The notes beneath the pieces are model-generated. The model had not been told where the DNA came from, made no database searches, and was given only the letters and a program-made list of their open reading frames with translations. 64,000 bases of DNA. It comes from Halothiobacillus sp045689735. GTDB lineage: Bacteria > Pseudomonadota > Gammaproteobacteria > Halothiobacillales > Halothiobacillaceae. The stretch covers positions 496,001-560,000 of the forward strand of contig NZ_CP142685.1 in the NCBI RefSeq assembly GCF_045689735.1. The letters are read 5' to 3'. This document shows, in pieces, positions 45,151-52,293 of this stretch. Both the position numbers and the translations under genes were made by a program. Numbering within the stretch: position 1 is the first letter of the stretch; the number at the start of each line of letters is the position of its first letter.

Positions 45151-46567
45151 TGATTTCAAATCCTTTGGATGTCAGAAAGTCGACGAGTTCATTTTCGTGG
45201 TGGTTGTCACTGTCCTTAGGTCGACTGATGTTGATGGGTAAGCCGCGTAACTCACCAGCAGAAACGGCGTTTCGAATCAGCTTGAATGCCGATATTTGCG
45301 GGTCGCAATCACTCGCGAGGTTGTCGACTGATTGGTACTGCACTCTGTACTGTTTTATCCGCGGCGCGTAGGCCCAGGCGAAGAGACGGTCGCGCATTTG
45401 GCTGAAATTTTCCTCACCGAATTTGTTGGTGTAATACAGCGCCACCGCGAGGTAGAGATCGGCAACATAACGATAGCGGCTGGGAGGGGGCTCTGTTCTT
45501 GCTCCATCGTCAGAGACCCGATAGAACGGAAACTCCTTATCTTGACTTTGATAGCGCCCTTTTAACTCACTGAACATATCCATGGTCAGGCGGTTCACCT
45601 CGGCAAGCATGAATGTGATGCGCTCAAAGAAGAGGTGCCCGGCCACGAGCGGGGCGTCCAACTGGAAGCGGGCATGCTGGATGGCGCGATATTGCGCATC
45701 TGCGCTTGATTTCTCGTTACAAACTGCCGAACCCATCAGCGTCAACAGGGGTATCGTGGCTTGGGCGAGGTTGTGGTAATGCGCGTGGGGCGGGCTGTCT
45801 TTGTCGGGAGATATTCCCTTGAATAGACCGATGTCCTGCGCGGTGAATTGCGGTGCGCGTTCTCCGCGTAACCAGCGGCTGATGCGGTAGAGGTAGCGTG
45901 AGAACAAGCGATCGAGCGCTGCATCACCCGCAGACTCCCAGGCTTCGACCAGCGCCACGGTCATGGCGGGGGATCTGTCTTGTTTGCGCATGGCGCGTAG
46001 GTGATAGGCCTTGAGCAGATCGTGCGGTGCCAGCGGCTTGCCCCGGTAGTTCTGGGAGTCGAATATCCGAAAGGCTTCGTCGATGTCTTTTGTAACGATG
46101 CGGATCAATTGGCATCTTGTCTTGATGAACTCGGCTAGTTTTTTATTTTCATCTTCCGGCTCCTTTTCTCCCTCTCTGTCAGGCTGAGTGTTCACTGGGC
46201 GCTTGATTTCTAGCTTCACGGCCCTGATCACCCGCACGATTGGCGGGGTGTCTTTGTTGGGTATGTCTTTGTATTTATCAGCGTCACTCAACAGTTCGAG
46301 CAACAAGCACAAGGTAATCAGGCGCTGCTGGCCGTCGACTATGTTGAACGTCCCATTGTCGTTGTGGAGGATTACCGCACCCAGAACGTAGGGTATGTCG
46401 TTCTTTTGCCGTGCGGCCTCGCGGATGTCATCCAGCAACTGCAGGGCAGTATCCGGTCGCCAACTGTAAGGACGCTGGTAGGGAGGGATCATTAGCGCTT
46501 CGTTGAGCAAAACGCCAACTGTGGTTGGTTCGACGCTGACGCTATTGCCCGTACCGGTGATGCTCAT
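45137..46567 (-). CDS. DUF262 protein without nuclease domain
   Basis: A 476-residue protein whose N-terminus is a DUF262 domain: MIPPYQRPYSWRPD (26-39) and NIVDGQQRLITLCLLL (75-90). FRIFDSQNYRGKPLAPHDLLKAYHLR (about 168-193) is the second DUF262 block, equivalent to the FEIMNTRG block of its neighbour. I find no HNH or DUF1524 motif after it. GAGGAA before this ATG favours it over an ATG four codons upstream. It is the first gene of the pair and probably acts as a sensor or regulatory subunit for the DUF262-DUF1524 protein; that role is inference. Confidence 0.85.
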   Translation of the reverse strand: MSITGTGNSVSVEPTTVGVLLNEALMIPPYQRPYSWRPDTALQLLDDIREAARQKNDIPYVLGAVILHNDNGTFNIVDGQQRLITLCLLLELLSDADKYKDIPNKDTPPIVRVIRAVKLEIKRPVNTQPDREGEKEPEDENKKLAEFIKTRCQLIRIVTKDIDEAFRIFDSQNYRGKPLAPHDLLKAYHLRAMRKQDRSPAMTVALVEAWESAGDAALDRLFSRYLYRISRWLRGERAPQFTAQDIGLFKGISPDKDSPPHAHYHNLAQATIPLLTLMGSAVCNEKSSADAQYRAIQHARFQLDAPLVAGHLFFERITFMLAEVNRLTMDMFSELKGRYQSQDKEFPFYRVSDDGARTEPPPSRYRYVADLYLAVALYYTNKFGEENFSQMRDRLFAWAYAPRIKQYRVQYQSVDNLASDCDPQISAFKLIRNAVSAGELRGLPINISRPKDSDNHHENELVDFLTSKGFEINERN

Positions 46568-46754
46568 GATATTCCTCATTTACTGAACTTGATGCAGTAT
46601 GCCAATCAGGTCTTGAACGGCACATCCCAAGAGCCATTTCTCGAAAACATTATGTGGGCTCGCAGCCAGCAACTACGTACTGGCTGTCGCTGCACAGAAG
46701 CTGCTCTGTGTGGTGTATTTTTGGTACCGGTTAATCCATCACATCTACCCAGAT
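46568..46754. other. Gap between the DUF262 pair and the Cys-motif gene
   Basis: 187 bases, AT-richer than the core genome. It must hold the promoter of the DUF262 pair, but I see no clear boxes, hairpin or ORF. Confidence 0.45.
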
Positions 46755-47876
46755 TCAGGATGATGGTTGAACCAGAAAAGTTAATGCCCTGAGTCTTGGG
46801 TGTACTGCCCAGGTCGATCGTCCAACAGGTAAATCCCGAGCGCCCGGCATGGCTGCGATTTCGGCCATTACCTTGTCGTAATCACCCGCCGGTGTGAATT
46901 TCCCACTGGCTTGATACCTGTGTGGATCTACATTTTCCAGATGATTCCACTCAATAAATCGCCCTTTGCCGAATAGGTTGAACTGCCGCATGGCTTCCTC
47001 CGTATTTTGGCCGTAAGAGAATGCTTTGGCTCGTTCTAACCTCTCAGTCTGAGGAAAAGTTGCGTGGCCGTTTGCGACTGAACTCGCCGTGGCGTCTTGT
47101 CCGAGAATAACGCGCTGTTTTATATTGCTTTTGTGCAATACCACTTTTCCCTGCTCGATCCGGCCAGGCACATTTTTGGCGCGAAATACATCTCCCTGGT
47201 TCCATGATCCACTCTTGATATCTTCGATTGGGTCGACGACCGTCACTTCGGTCCCATCGGCAACATCGCGGGGAATTAGGTAGGCGGCGACCGGTATCGA
47301 TTGAAAGTGTGGGTAGTACCACTCGAAATCCAGCACGACATTCTGCTTTCCCTCGTGATGCCGGTGCCGATAGTCAGTCAGAAACAGGATCTCGCCAGTC
47401 TCTGAATCCTGTGCAACGGCCAGTTTCTTGCGCAAGGTCGTGTCGTAGACAATCCATCGCACATCAGGCCAGTAGCCCATGGCTGCGGCTCGGTTGATGT
47501 TCTCATATGTCCTTGCAGTGAGGATGATGAGCCGACCATCCTGGTCATACACAGACCCGGCAGGTCTTGGTAGTGCGTTCATATCTTCCAAAAACACCAC
47601 ATTCCCACCTTCGGCGGTTGCATGAAGGCAGGCAAACGCCCTGTATTTCTCGAGTTTCGAAATCGCCTCCTCAACAGACAAGGCATCCAGGTTGAGCACA
47701 GTCCCTTTGCACTGGCTACAGTGGCGCGAGCGATCCTCTGCATCGGTGACTAAAAGTTGATTCCAGTGCAGTGCCTTCGGGCAGTAAATGTGTTTGAGAA
47801 AACGCCCGTCCGGAGCGTAGAGAGCATTGGTTTTCTCGTCGTAGATGAACCTTGGCCGGAATGTATTTTCATTCAT
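46755..47876 (-). CDS. Unknown protein with N-terminal cysteine cluster
   Basis: A 373-residue protein that I do not recognise. Cys32 (YCPKALHWNQLL), Cys53 and Cys56 (RHCSQCKGTVLNLD) and Cys83 (FACLHA) form a probable zinc site of a kind seen at the start of various uncharacterised proteins (C-P-K...R-x-C-x-x-C...V-l...C). The remainder is beta-rich with no recognised catalytic motif. No membrane helix or signal peptide is visible. GGAGG eight bases before this ATG fixes the start. It lies upstream of the DUF262 pair on the same strand, within the island. Confidence 0.7.
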   Translation of the reverse strand: MNENTFRPRFIYDEKTNALYAPDGRFLKHIYCPKALHWNQLLVTDAEDRSRHCSQCKGTVLNLDALSVEEAISKLEKYRAFACLHATAEGGNVVFLEDMNALPRPAGSVYDQDGRLIILTARTYENINRAAAMGYWPDVRWIVYDTTLRKKLAVAQDSETGEILFLTDYRHRHHEGKQNVVLDFEWYYPHFQSIPVAAYLIPRDVADGTEVTVVDPIEDIKSGSWNQGDVFRAKNVPGRIEQGKVVLHKSNIKQRVILGQDATASSVANGHATFPQTERLERAKAFSYGQNTEEAMRQFNLFGKGRFIEWNHLENVDPHRYQASGKFTPAGDYDKVMAEIAAMPGARDLPVGRSTWAVHPRLRALTFLVQPSS

Positions 47877-47923
47877 GCCATTCACCTCCACTATTTCTGA
47901 AGTTTTTGAGGTGCTGCATCGAT

Positions 47924-47950
47924 TTTTCTCCTGTATGTTGCTGGAGAAAA
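47924..47950. promoter_or_regulatory. Palindromic operator candidate
   Basis: A perfect 8-bp inverted repeat TTTTCTCC / GGAGAAAA with an 11-base spacer, 48-74 bases upstream of the Cys-motif gene. The spacing (19 bases centre to centre) suits a dimeric regulator on one or two helical turns. Confidence 0.35.
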
Positions 47951-48049
47951 CACAGGCTTAAGGTCTTTCTAACCTTTCCAAAGACAATCAGATCAGATCT
48001 GGTCACAAAGCCAATGGGGGCGATCTGTGTGTCGCGACAGAATTAAGGG

Positions 48050-48150
48050 CATCTCGAAAAACCTGACATACCCGTGGCGGTGGGTATCCAGCTTATTGTT
48101 TTTACTGAGCTCCTGTCTACGCTGGAACGATGAATCAGAGGTTTTTCTAG
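48050..48150. repeat. MITE-like remnant with terminal inverted repeats
   Basis: About 100 bases bounded by CATCTCGAAAAACCTGACAT and, inverted, ACCTAGAAAAACCTCTGATT. The interior holds ACCCGTGGCGGTGGGTATCC and CTCCTGTCTACGCTGGAACG, which look like degenerate copies of the common (A/T)CCCGC-GCGGG(A/T)ATCCAG repeat. No ORF. It abuts the left end of the second IS3 element. Confidence 0.5.
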
Positions 48151-48223
48151 GTGGTAATCCCCCCGAAAAACGGCGGTGTTTGAAAGTAGAATTTTCTCGT
48201 CATACGCACGAAGGAGATTCTGC

Positions 48224-48490
48224 ATGAAGACATCGAGATTTTCGGACAGCCAGATACTGTCGATCCTCAAGCAGGCGGAAAATGGGATACCTGTCCCCGA
48301 GCTCTGCCGCGAACATGGCATGAGCAGCGCCAGTTTTTACAAATGGCGCGCCAAGTACGGTGGGATGGATGCCTCCCTGATGGCACGGCTGAAGGAACTT
48401 GAAGACGAGAACCGCCGGCTCAAGAAGATGTACGCTGAGGAGCGTCTCAAAGCCGAGATTGTGCAGGAGGCGCTCGCAAAAAAGTGGTGA
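48224..48490 (+). CDS. IS3-family transposase OrfA (second element)
   Basis: An 88-residue HTH_Tnp_1 protein: KTSRFSDSQILSILKQAENG, the recognition helix region VPELCREHGMSSASFYKWRAKYGG, then a coiled coil (KELEDENRRLKKMYAE). AAGGAG precedes the ATG. The frame is intact and overlaps orfB by 7 bases. Confidence 0.92.
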   Translation: MKTSRFSDSQILSILKQAENGIPVPELCREHGMSSASFYKWRAKYGGMDASLMARLKELEDENRRLKKMYAEERLKAEIVQEALAKKW

Positions 48491-49301
48491 AGCCATCCCG
48501 ACGCAAGGCGATGGCGCAACACGCAGTCGCGGTTCGCGGCATTCCTATTCGCCTGGTGTGTGCAGCATTTGGGATCAGTGAAACCTGCTACCGCTATCAG
48601 GCCACGCTCAGTGATGAGAATAGCGAAATTGCCGACTGGCTGATCAGACTCACTGAGGAGCAAAGCGATTGGGGCTTTGGCCAATGCTTTGAATACCTGC
48701 GCAATGTCGAGCACAAAGGCTGGAATCACAAACGGGTTTATCGGATGTACTGCGCGCTGGAACTGAACCTTCGGATCAAACCCAGGCGTCGGCTGAAACG
48801 GCAGGTTCCCGAGCCCCTGAAAACTCCGATCAGGCCCGATCAGGTCTGGTTAATGGACTTCATGCACGACCAACTCAGCGATGGCCGACAGTTTCGGTTA
48901 TTCAATGTGATTGACGATTACCGACGAGAAGGACTGGCCATTGAAGCAGACTTCTCACTACCGACACAACGAGTGATCCGGGTGCTGGAGCAACTGCTGG
49001 AATGGCGAGCCCACGCCGACGGCCATTCGCTGCGATAACGGACCGGAGTTTATCAGCCACGCGTTCGTTGACTGGGCCAGGAGGCAAAAAACATCCGCAT
49101 CGACTACATCCAGCCCGGCAAGCCACAGCAGAACGCCTACATCGAACGGACAAACCGAACCATCCGCTACAGCTGGCTGAGCAAACACCTGTTCGATACC
49201 CTGGAGGAGGTTCAAGACTATGCGACCCAGTGGTTGTGGCTCTACAATCACCGCCGCCTCCATAAAGCCAATGGGGCAAGCCGCCTCTCATGGTCGCGTA
49301 A
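48484..49301 (+). pseudogene. IS3-family transposase OrfB, frameshifted
   Basis: The frame starting with GTG at 48484 encodes the HTH_21 part and the first catalytic Asp (VWLMDFMHD) but ends at 49038. The next pieces lie in other frames: TAIRCDNGPEFISHAF (second Asp) just after about 49010, then NIRIDYIQPGKPQQNAYIER (Glu) after an A-run near 49086-49092, and the last residues after another shift near 49272-49278. So at least two, and by my reading three, single-base lesions inactivate it. Confidence 0.88.
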
Positions 49302-49360
49302 ACCCTACTTTTGGGCTCCGCTAAAAATGGGGGGATTACCCGATATTCTGCAAGAAGGCT

Positions 49361-49396
49361 ATAAAACGAAAAGCCTGAATGGGCAGGCTTTTCGTT
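49361..49396 (-). terminator. Terminator of the tRNA-Pro-Arg-His cluster
   Basis: A 13-bp perfect stem AACGAAAAGCCTG / CAGGCTTTTCGTT with a 6-base loop, read on the minus strand just 4 bases after the tRNA-His CCA and followed by TTAT. Confidence 0.85.
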
Positions 49397-49400
49397 AATT

Positions 49401-49477
49401 TGGGGTGACCGATGGGGTTCGAACCCACGACAACCGGAATCACAATCCGGGACTCTACCAACTGAGCTACGGCCACC
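49401..49477 (-). tRNA. tRNA-His (anticodon GTG)
   Basis: Minus strand; GTGGCCG pairs with CGGTCAC, discriminator C73 opposite the extra G-1 at 49477, and CCA encoded. The anticodon loop TTGTGAT gives GTG (plus-strand CAC at 49441-49443). Last of three tRNAs transcribed together. Confidence 0.97.
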
Positions 49478-49497
49478 ATTGTTTGGTTCAGGGCGAT

Positions 49498-49574
49498 TGG
49501 CGCGCCCGGTAGGACTCGAACCCACTACCCTCGGCTTAGAAGGCCGATGCTCTATCCAGATGAGCTACGGGCGC
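49498..49574 (-). tRNA. tRNA-Arg (anticodon TCT)
   Basis: Minus strand, 77 nt with CCA. The acceptor GCGCCCG pairs with CGGGCGC, the T-loop is GGTTCGAGTCC, and the loop CTTCTAA gives anticodon TCT (plus 49538-49540). Middle gene of the cluster. Confidence 0.97.
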
Positions 49575-49587
49575 ACGAAATCCTGAA

Positions 49588-49664
49588 TGGTCGGAGTGAT
49601 AGGATTTGAACCTACGACCACCTGGTCCCAAACCAGGTGCGCTACCAGACTGCGCTACACTCCG
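49588..49664 (-). tRNA. tRNA-Pro (anticodon TGG)
   Basis: Minus strand, 77 nt with CCA. The acceptor CGGAGTG pairs with CACTCCG, and the loop TTTGGGA between CCTGG and CCAGG gives anticodon TGG (plus 49628-49630). First gene of the cluster; the region to its right is AT-rich and should hold the promoter. Confidence 0.97.
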
Positions 49665-49779
49665 CCGCGCGGGTTGCACGGATGCACAGCCTAGCGCGAG
49701 GTGCGCATATTAGGCAGGCGAGGGTGACCTGTCAAGATCCTCAGTTGATTGGCTATTTTCGATATTTCCCAGGGAAATT

Positions 49780-49850
49780 CTGAATAAATCCGTCCTTAGG
49801 TTTATTCAGTAAGCCCTGCCTGGTAGGCTTAGGCCAGATTCGCGTTCATG
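49780..49850 (-). repeat. Third, partial copy of the multi-hairpin element (inverted)
   Basis: Read on the minus strand, CATGAACGCGAATCTGG...CTAAGCC...GGGCTTACTGAATAAA...TTTATTCAG aligns over about 71 bases with the second half of unit B (29420-29491), by eye at roughly three in four bases. The final hairpin CTGAATAAA/TTTATTCAG (49780-49809) is kept; the CGTCGCGG hairpin is degenerate. It lies in the 294-base gap 49665-49958 between the tRNAs and rfbC, where I see nothing else. Confidence 0.65.
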
Positions 49851-49958
49851 CTCGATACAGGTCTTTATAATAAATAGGCTATTTGACCGTTGTGCTGGGG
49901 CGCCTTAAACGGGATGCTTGGATTTAATCAATGTATCTCTGGATTAAAACGATTTGAG

Positions 49959-50509
49959 TCAATCAAATAATTCCGCGGCGGCAAAACTGGTCGATGCCGC
50001 GTCTTTAGCCGAGAGAATGGCGGCGTTTTTGTTTTCCATCGGCCACTCGATGGCCAAATCTGGATCATTCCAGAGAATTGACCGGTCGTATTCTTTATAC
50101 CAGTAGTCGGTGGTCTTGTAGAGAAAATCGGCTGTGTCACTTAACACAAGGAAACCGTGGGCGAAACCTGCGGGAATCCAGAGCTGTCGATGGTTTTCTG
50201 CGGAAAGCTCCACGCCGAACCATTGCCCAAAGGTCGGGGAGGTTTTTCTCAAATCAACCGCAACATCCCAAACCCGTCCCTGAACGACACGAATCAGTTT
50301 GCCTTGCGGTTTGTTTATTTGATAATGCAGACCACGCACCACATCTTTTTGGATTTTGAATGATTATCCTGAACAAATTTTATTTCAATATTGGTAATTT
50401 ATGAAAATTTATTTTCATTGAAACTTTCGAAGAAAGAACCACGGTCATCTTCAAATATACGGGGTTCAATAATAAAAACGCCGGAAAGTGATGTGGGTAC
50501 GACTTTCAT
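49959..50509 (-). pseudogene. rfbC: dTDP-4-dehydrorhamnose 3,5-epimerase, broken
   Basis: RmlC makes dTDP-4-dehydro-L-rhamnose, the third step of dTDP-rhamnose synthesis. The N-terminal part (MKVVPTSLSGVFIIEP, DDRGSFFESFNENKF) begins at 50509. An in-frame TAA follows at about 50401-50399, then ITNIEIKFVQDNHSKSKK continues in the same frame, and after a one-base loss in an A-run near 50346-50350 the rest (VRGLHYQINKPQGK onward, catalytic His in LHYQ and WIPAGFAHGF) lies in another frame. Without the two lesions it would be about 183 residues, the normal size. The region is distinctly AT-rich compared with rfbA. Confidence 0.85.
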
Positions 50510-51394
50510 CGGTTGTTCTGGGTGAGAATTTTTAATAAATATTGGCCGTAGCCGTTCTTTATTCATCGGCGCGGCCAGCGCTTCGAGCCGGGCGGCGTCG
50601 ATCCAGCCGTTGCGGTAGGCGATCTCCTCCGGGCAGGCGACCTTGAGCCCCTGACGCTTTTCGATGGTGGCGATGAACTGCCCGGCGTCGAGCAGGCTGT
50701 CATGTGTGCCGGTGTCCAGCCAGGCGTAGCCGCGGCCCAGGGTCTGCACCTGCAGCGTGCCCTGCTCAAGGTACACGCGGTTGACGTCGGTGATCTCCAG
50801 CTCGCCGCGCGCAGACGGCTTCAGGCTCGCGGCGATGTCGCACACCTGGTGGTCGTAGAAGTACAGCCCGGTGACGGCGTAGCTGCTTTTGGGTCGCGCG
50901 GGTTTTTCTTCGATGCTGATGGCGCGGCCCGTGGCATCGAACTCGACCACGCCGTAGCGCTCGGGGTCGTGCACGTGGTAGGCATAGACCGTGGCGCCCG
51001 TGGTTTGCGCGTTGGCCTGTTTGAGCGAGGCTTGCAGGTCGTGTCCCCAGAACAGGTTGTCGCCGAGAACCAGCGCGCTGGGCGCATCGCCGATGAAGTC
51101 GCGGCCGATGACAAAGGCCTGCGCCAGACCGTCGGGGCTGGGCTGCACCGCGTATTGCAGGTTCAGCCCCCACTGGCTGCCGTCGCCGAGCAACTGGGCA
51201 AAGCGCGGCGTGTCCTGCGGGGTGGAGATGATGAGCACGTCGCGCATGCCGGCGAGCATGAGCGTGGACAGCGGGTAGTAGATCATCGGCTTGTCATACA
51301 CCGGCCGCAGCTGCTTGCTCACCGCCTGGGTGACGGGATAGAGCCGCGTGCCGGAGCCGCCGGCGAGGATGAGGCCTTTGCGAGAGGGGGTCAT
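50399..51394 (-). CDS. rfbA: Glucose-1-phosphate thymidylyltransferase, 3' end frameshifted
   Basis: First enzyme of dTDP-rhamnose synthesis. The nucleotidyltransferase motif GLILAGGSGTRLYPVT, KPMIYYPLSTLMLAG and VLGDNLFWG are intact. Residues up to about 278 (EALAAPMNK) match the family. Then an extra base (AATAAAGAACGG for expected AATAAAAACGG) shifts the frame: the natural ending GYGQYLLKILTQNNR is present in the +1 frame and would stop at TGA overlapping the rfbC ATG (50506-50508). As sequenced, the frame runs on into rfbC and ends at 50399. The start ATG overlaps the rfbD stop. Confidence 0.88.
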   Translation of the reverse strand: MTPSRKGLILAGGSGTRLYPVTQAVSKQLRPVYDKPMIYYPLSTLMLAGMRDVLIISTPQDTPRFAQLLGDGSQWGLNLQYAVQPSPDGLAQAFVIGRDFIGDAPSALVLGDNLFWGHDLQASLKQANAQTTGATVYAYHVHDPERYGVVEFDATGRAISIEEKPARPKSSYAVTGLYFYDHQVCDIAASLKPSARGELEITDVNRVYLEQGTLQVQTLGRGYAWLDTGTHDSLLDAGQFIATIEKRQGLKVACPEEIAYRNGWIDAARLEALAAPMNKERLRPIFIKNSHPEQPMKVVPTSLSGVFIIEPRIFEDDRGSFFESFNENKFS

Positions 51395-52293
51395 AGGGGA
51401 AGTTCGTCGATGAGGCGTTGCACCTGGGTTGGCCACGGCGGCAGGTGCAGGTCGAAAGTGGTTTGCAGTTTGGTGCAGTCAAGGCGCGAGTTGGCCGGGC
51501 GCGGGGCGGGCAGCGGATAGTCGGCGGTGGTGATCGCCTGCACGTGCTCCGGGGCGCAGCGCAGGGGCATGCCGCGGGCCTGGGCGCGCTCGAGCACGAA
51601 CTGCGCGTAGCCATGCCAGGACGTGCTTCCCTGCGCGGTGAGGTGATACACGCCGCTGGCGGTTGCGGCCAGCGCCGCGTCGGTGCGCAGGCGGTGCAGC
51701 AGCAGCGCGGTGACGTCGGCAATGAGTTCTGCGCTGGTGGGCGCGCCGAACTGGTCGGCAATCACCCGCAGTTGCTCGCGCTCGGCGGCGAGCCGGAGCA
51801 TGGTCTTGGCGAAGTTGGCTCCGCGCGCGGCATACACCCAGGAGGTGCGCAGGATGAGGTGGCGGCAGCCGCTGGTGGCAATGGCGCGTTCGCCAGCGAG
51901 CTTGCTCCTGCCGTAGGCGCTCAATGGGTTGGGCGCGTCGGTCTCGGCGTAGGGCGTGGATTTGCTGCCGTCGAACACATAGTCGGTGGAGTAGTGCACC
52001 AGCCAGGCGCCGTGCGCGGCGGCGTATTCGGCCAGCACCGAGGGGGCCTGCGCGTTGATGCGCTGTGCGGCCTCGGGCTCGCTCTCGGCCTTGTCCACGG
52101 CGGTGTAGGCGGCGGCGTTGACGAGCACGTCCGGCTGCTCGCGCTCGAGCAGCATGCGCAAGGCATCCGGGTCGCTCAAGTCAGCCTGCGCGCGGGTACA
52201 GGGCAACAGGTCGCCGAGCGGCAGCAGCGCGCGGCGCAGCTCCCAGCCGACCTGACCGTCAGCACCCAGCAACAGGATGCGCGGCGGCGTCAT
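51391..52293 (-). CDS. rfbD: dTDP-4-dehydrorhamnose reductase
   Basis: Last enzyme of dTDP-L-rhamnose synthesis, 300 residues. The Rossmann motif is LLLGADGQVGWEL; VNAAAYTAVDKAESEPE and STDYVFDGSKSTPYAETD are family signatures, and YGRSKLAGE gives the YxxxK catalytic pair. It overlaps rfbB and rfbA by 4 bases each (ATGA junctions). GC content is very high. Confidence 0.95.
   Translation of the reverse strand: MTPPRILLLGADGQVGWELRRALLPLGDLLPCTRAQADLSDPDALRMLLEREQPDVLVNAAAYTAVDKAESEPEAAQRINAQAPSVLAEYAAAHGAWLVHYSTDYVFDGSKSTPYAETDAPNPLSAYGRSKLAGERAIATSGCRHLILRTSWVYAARGANFAKTMLRLAAEREQLRVIADQFGAPTSAELIADVTALLLHRLRTDAALAATASGVYHLTAQGSTSWHGYAQFVLERAQARGMPLRCAPEHVQAITTADYPLPAPRPANSRLDCTKLQTTFDLHLPPWPTQVQRLIDELPL

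Larger units (their letters stand above)
48152..49340 (+). mobile_element. Second IS3-family element, decayed
   Basis: About 1.19 kb with terminal repeats starting GGTAATCCCCCC at the left (48153) and the same 12 bases inverted at the right (to 49340). The outermost bases differ (TGG on the left, GGG on the right), so the right tip is altered. orfA is intact, orfB is broken by frameshifts. It is a different IS3 subgroup from the element at 41.8 kb. Confidence 0.88.
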
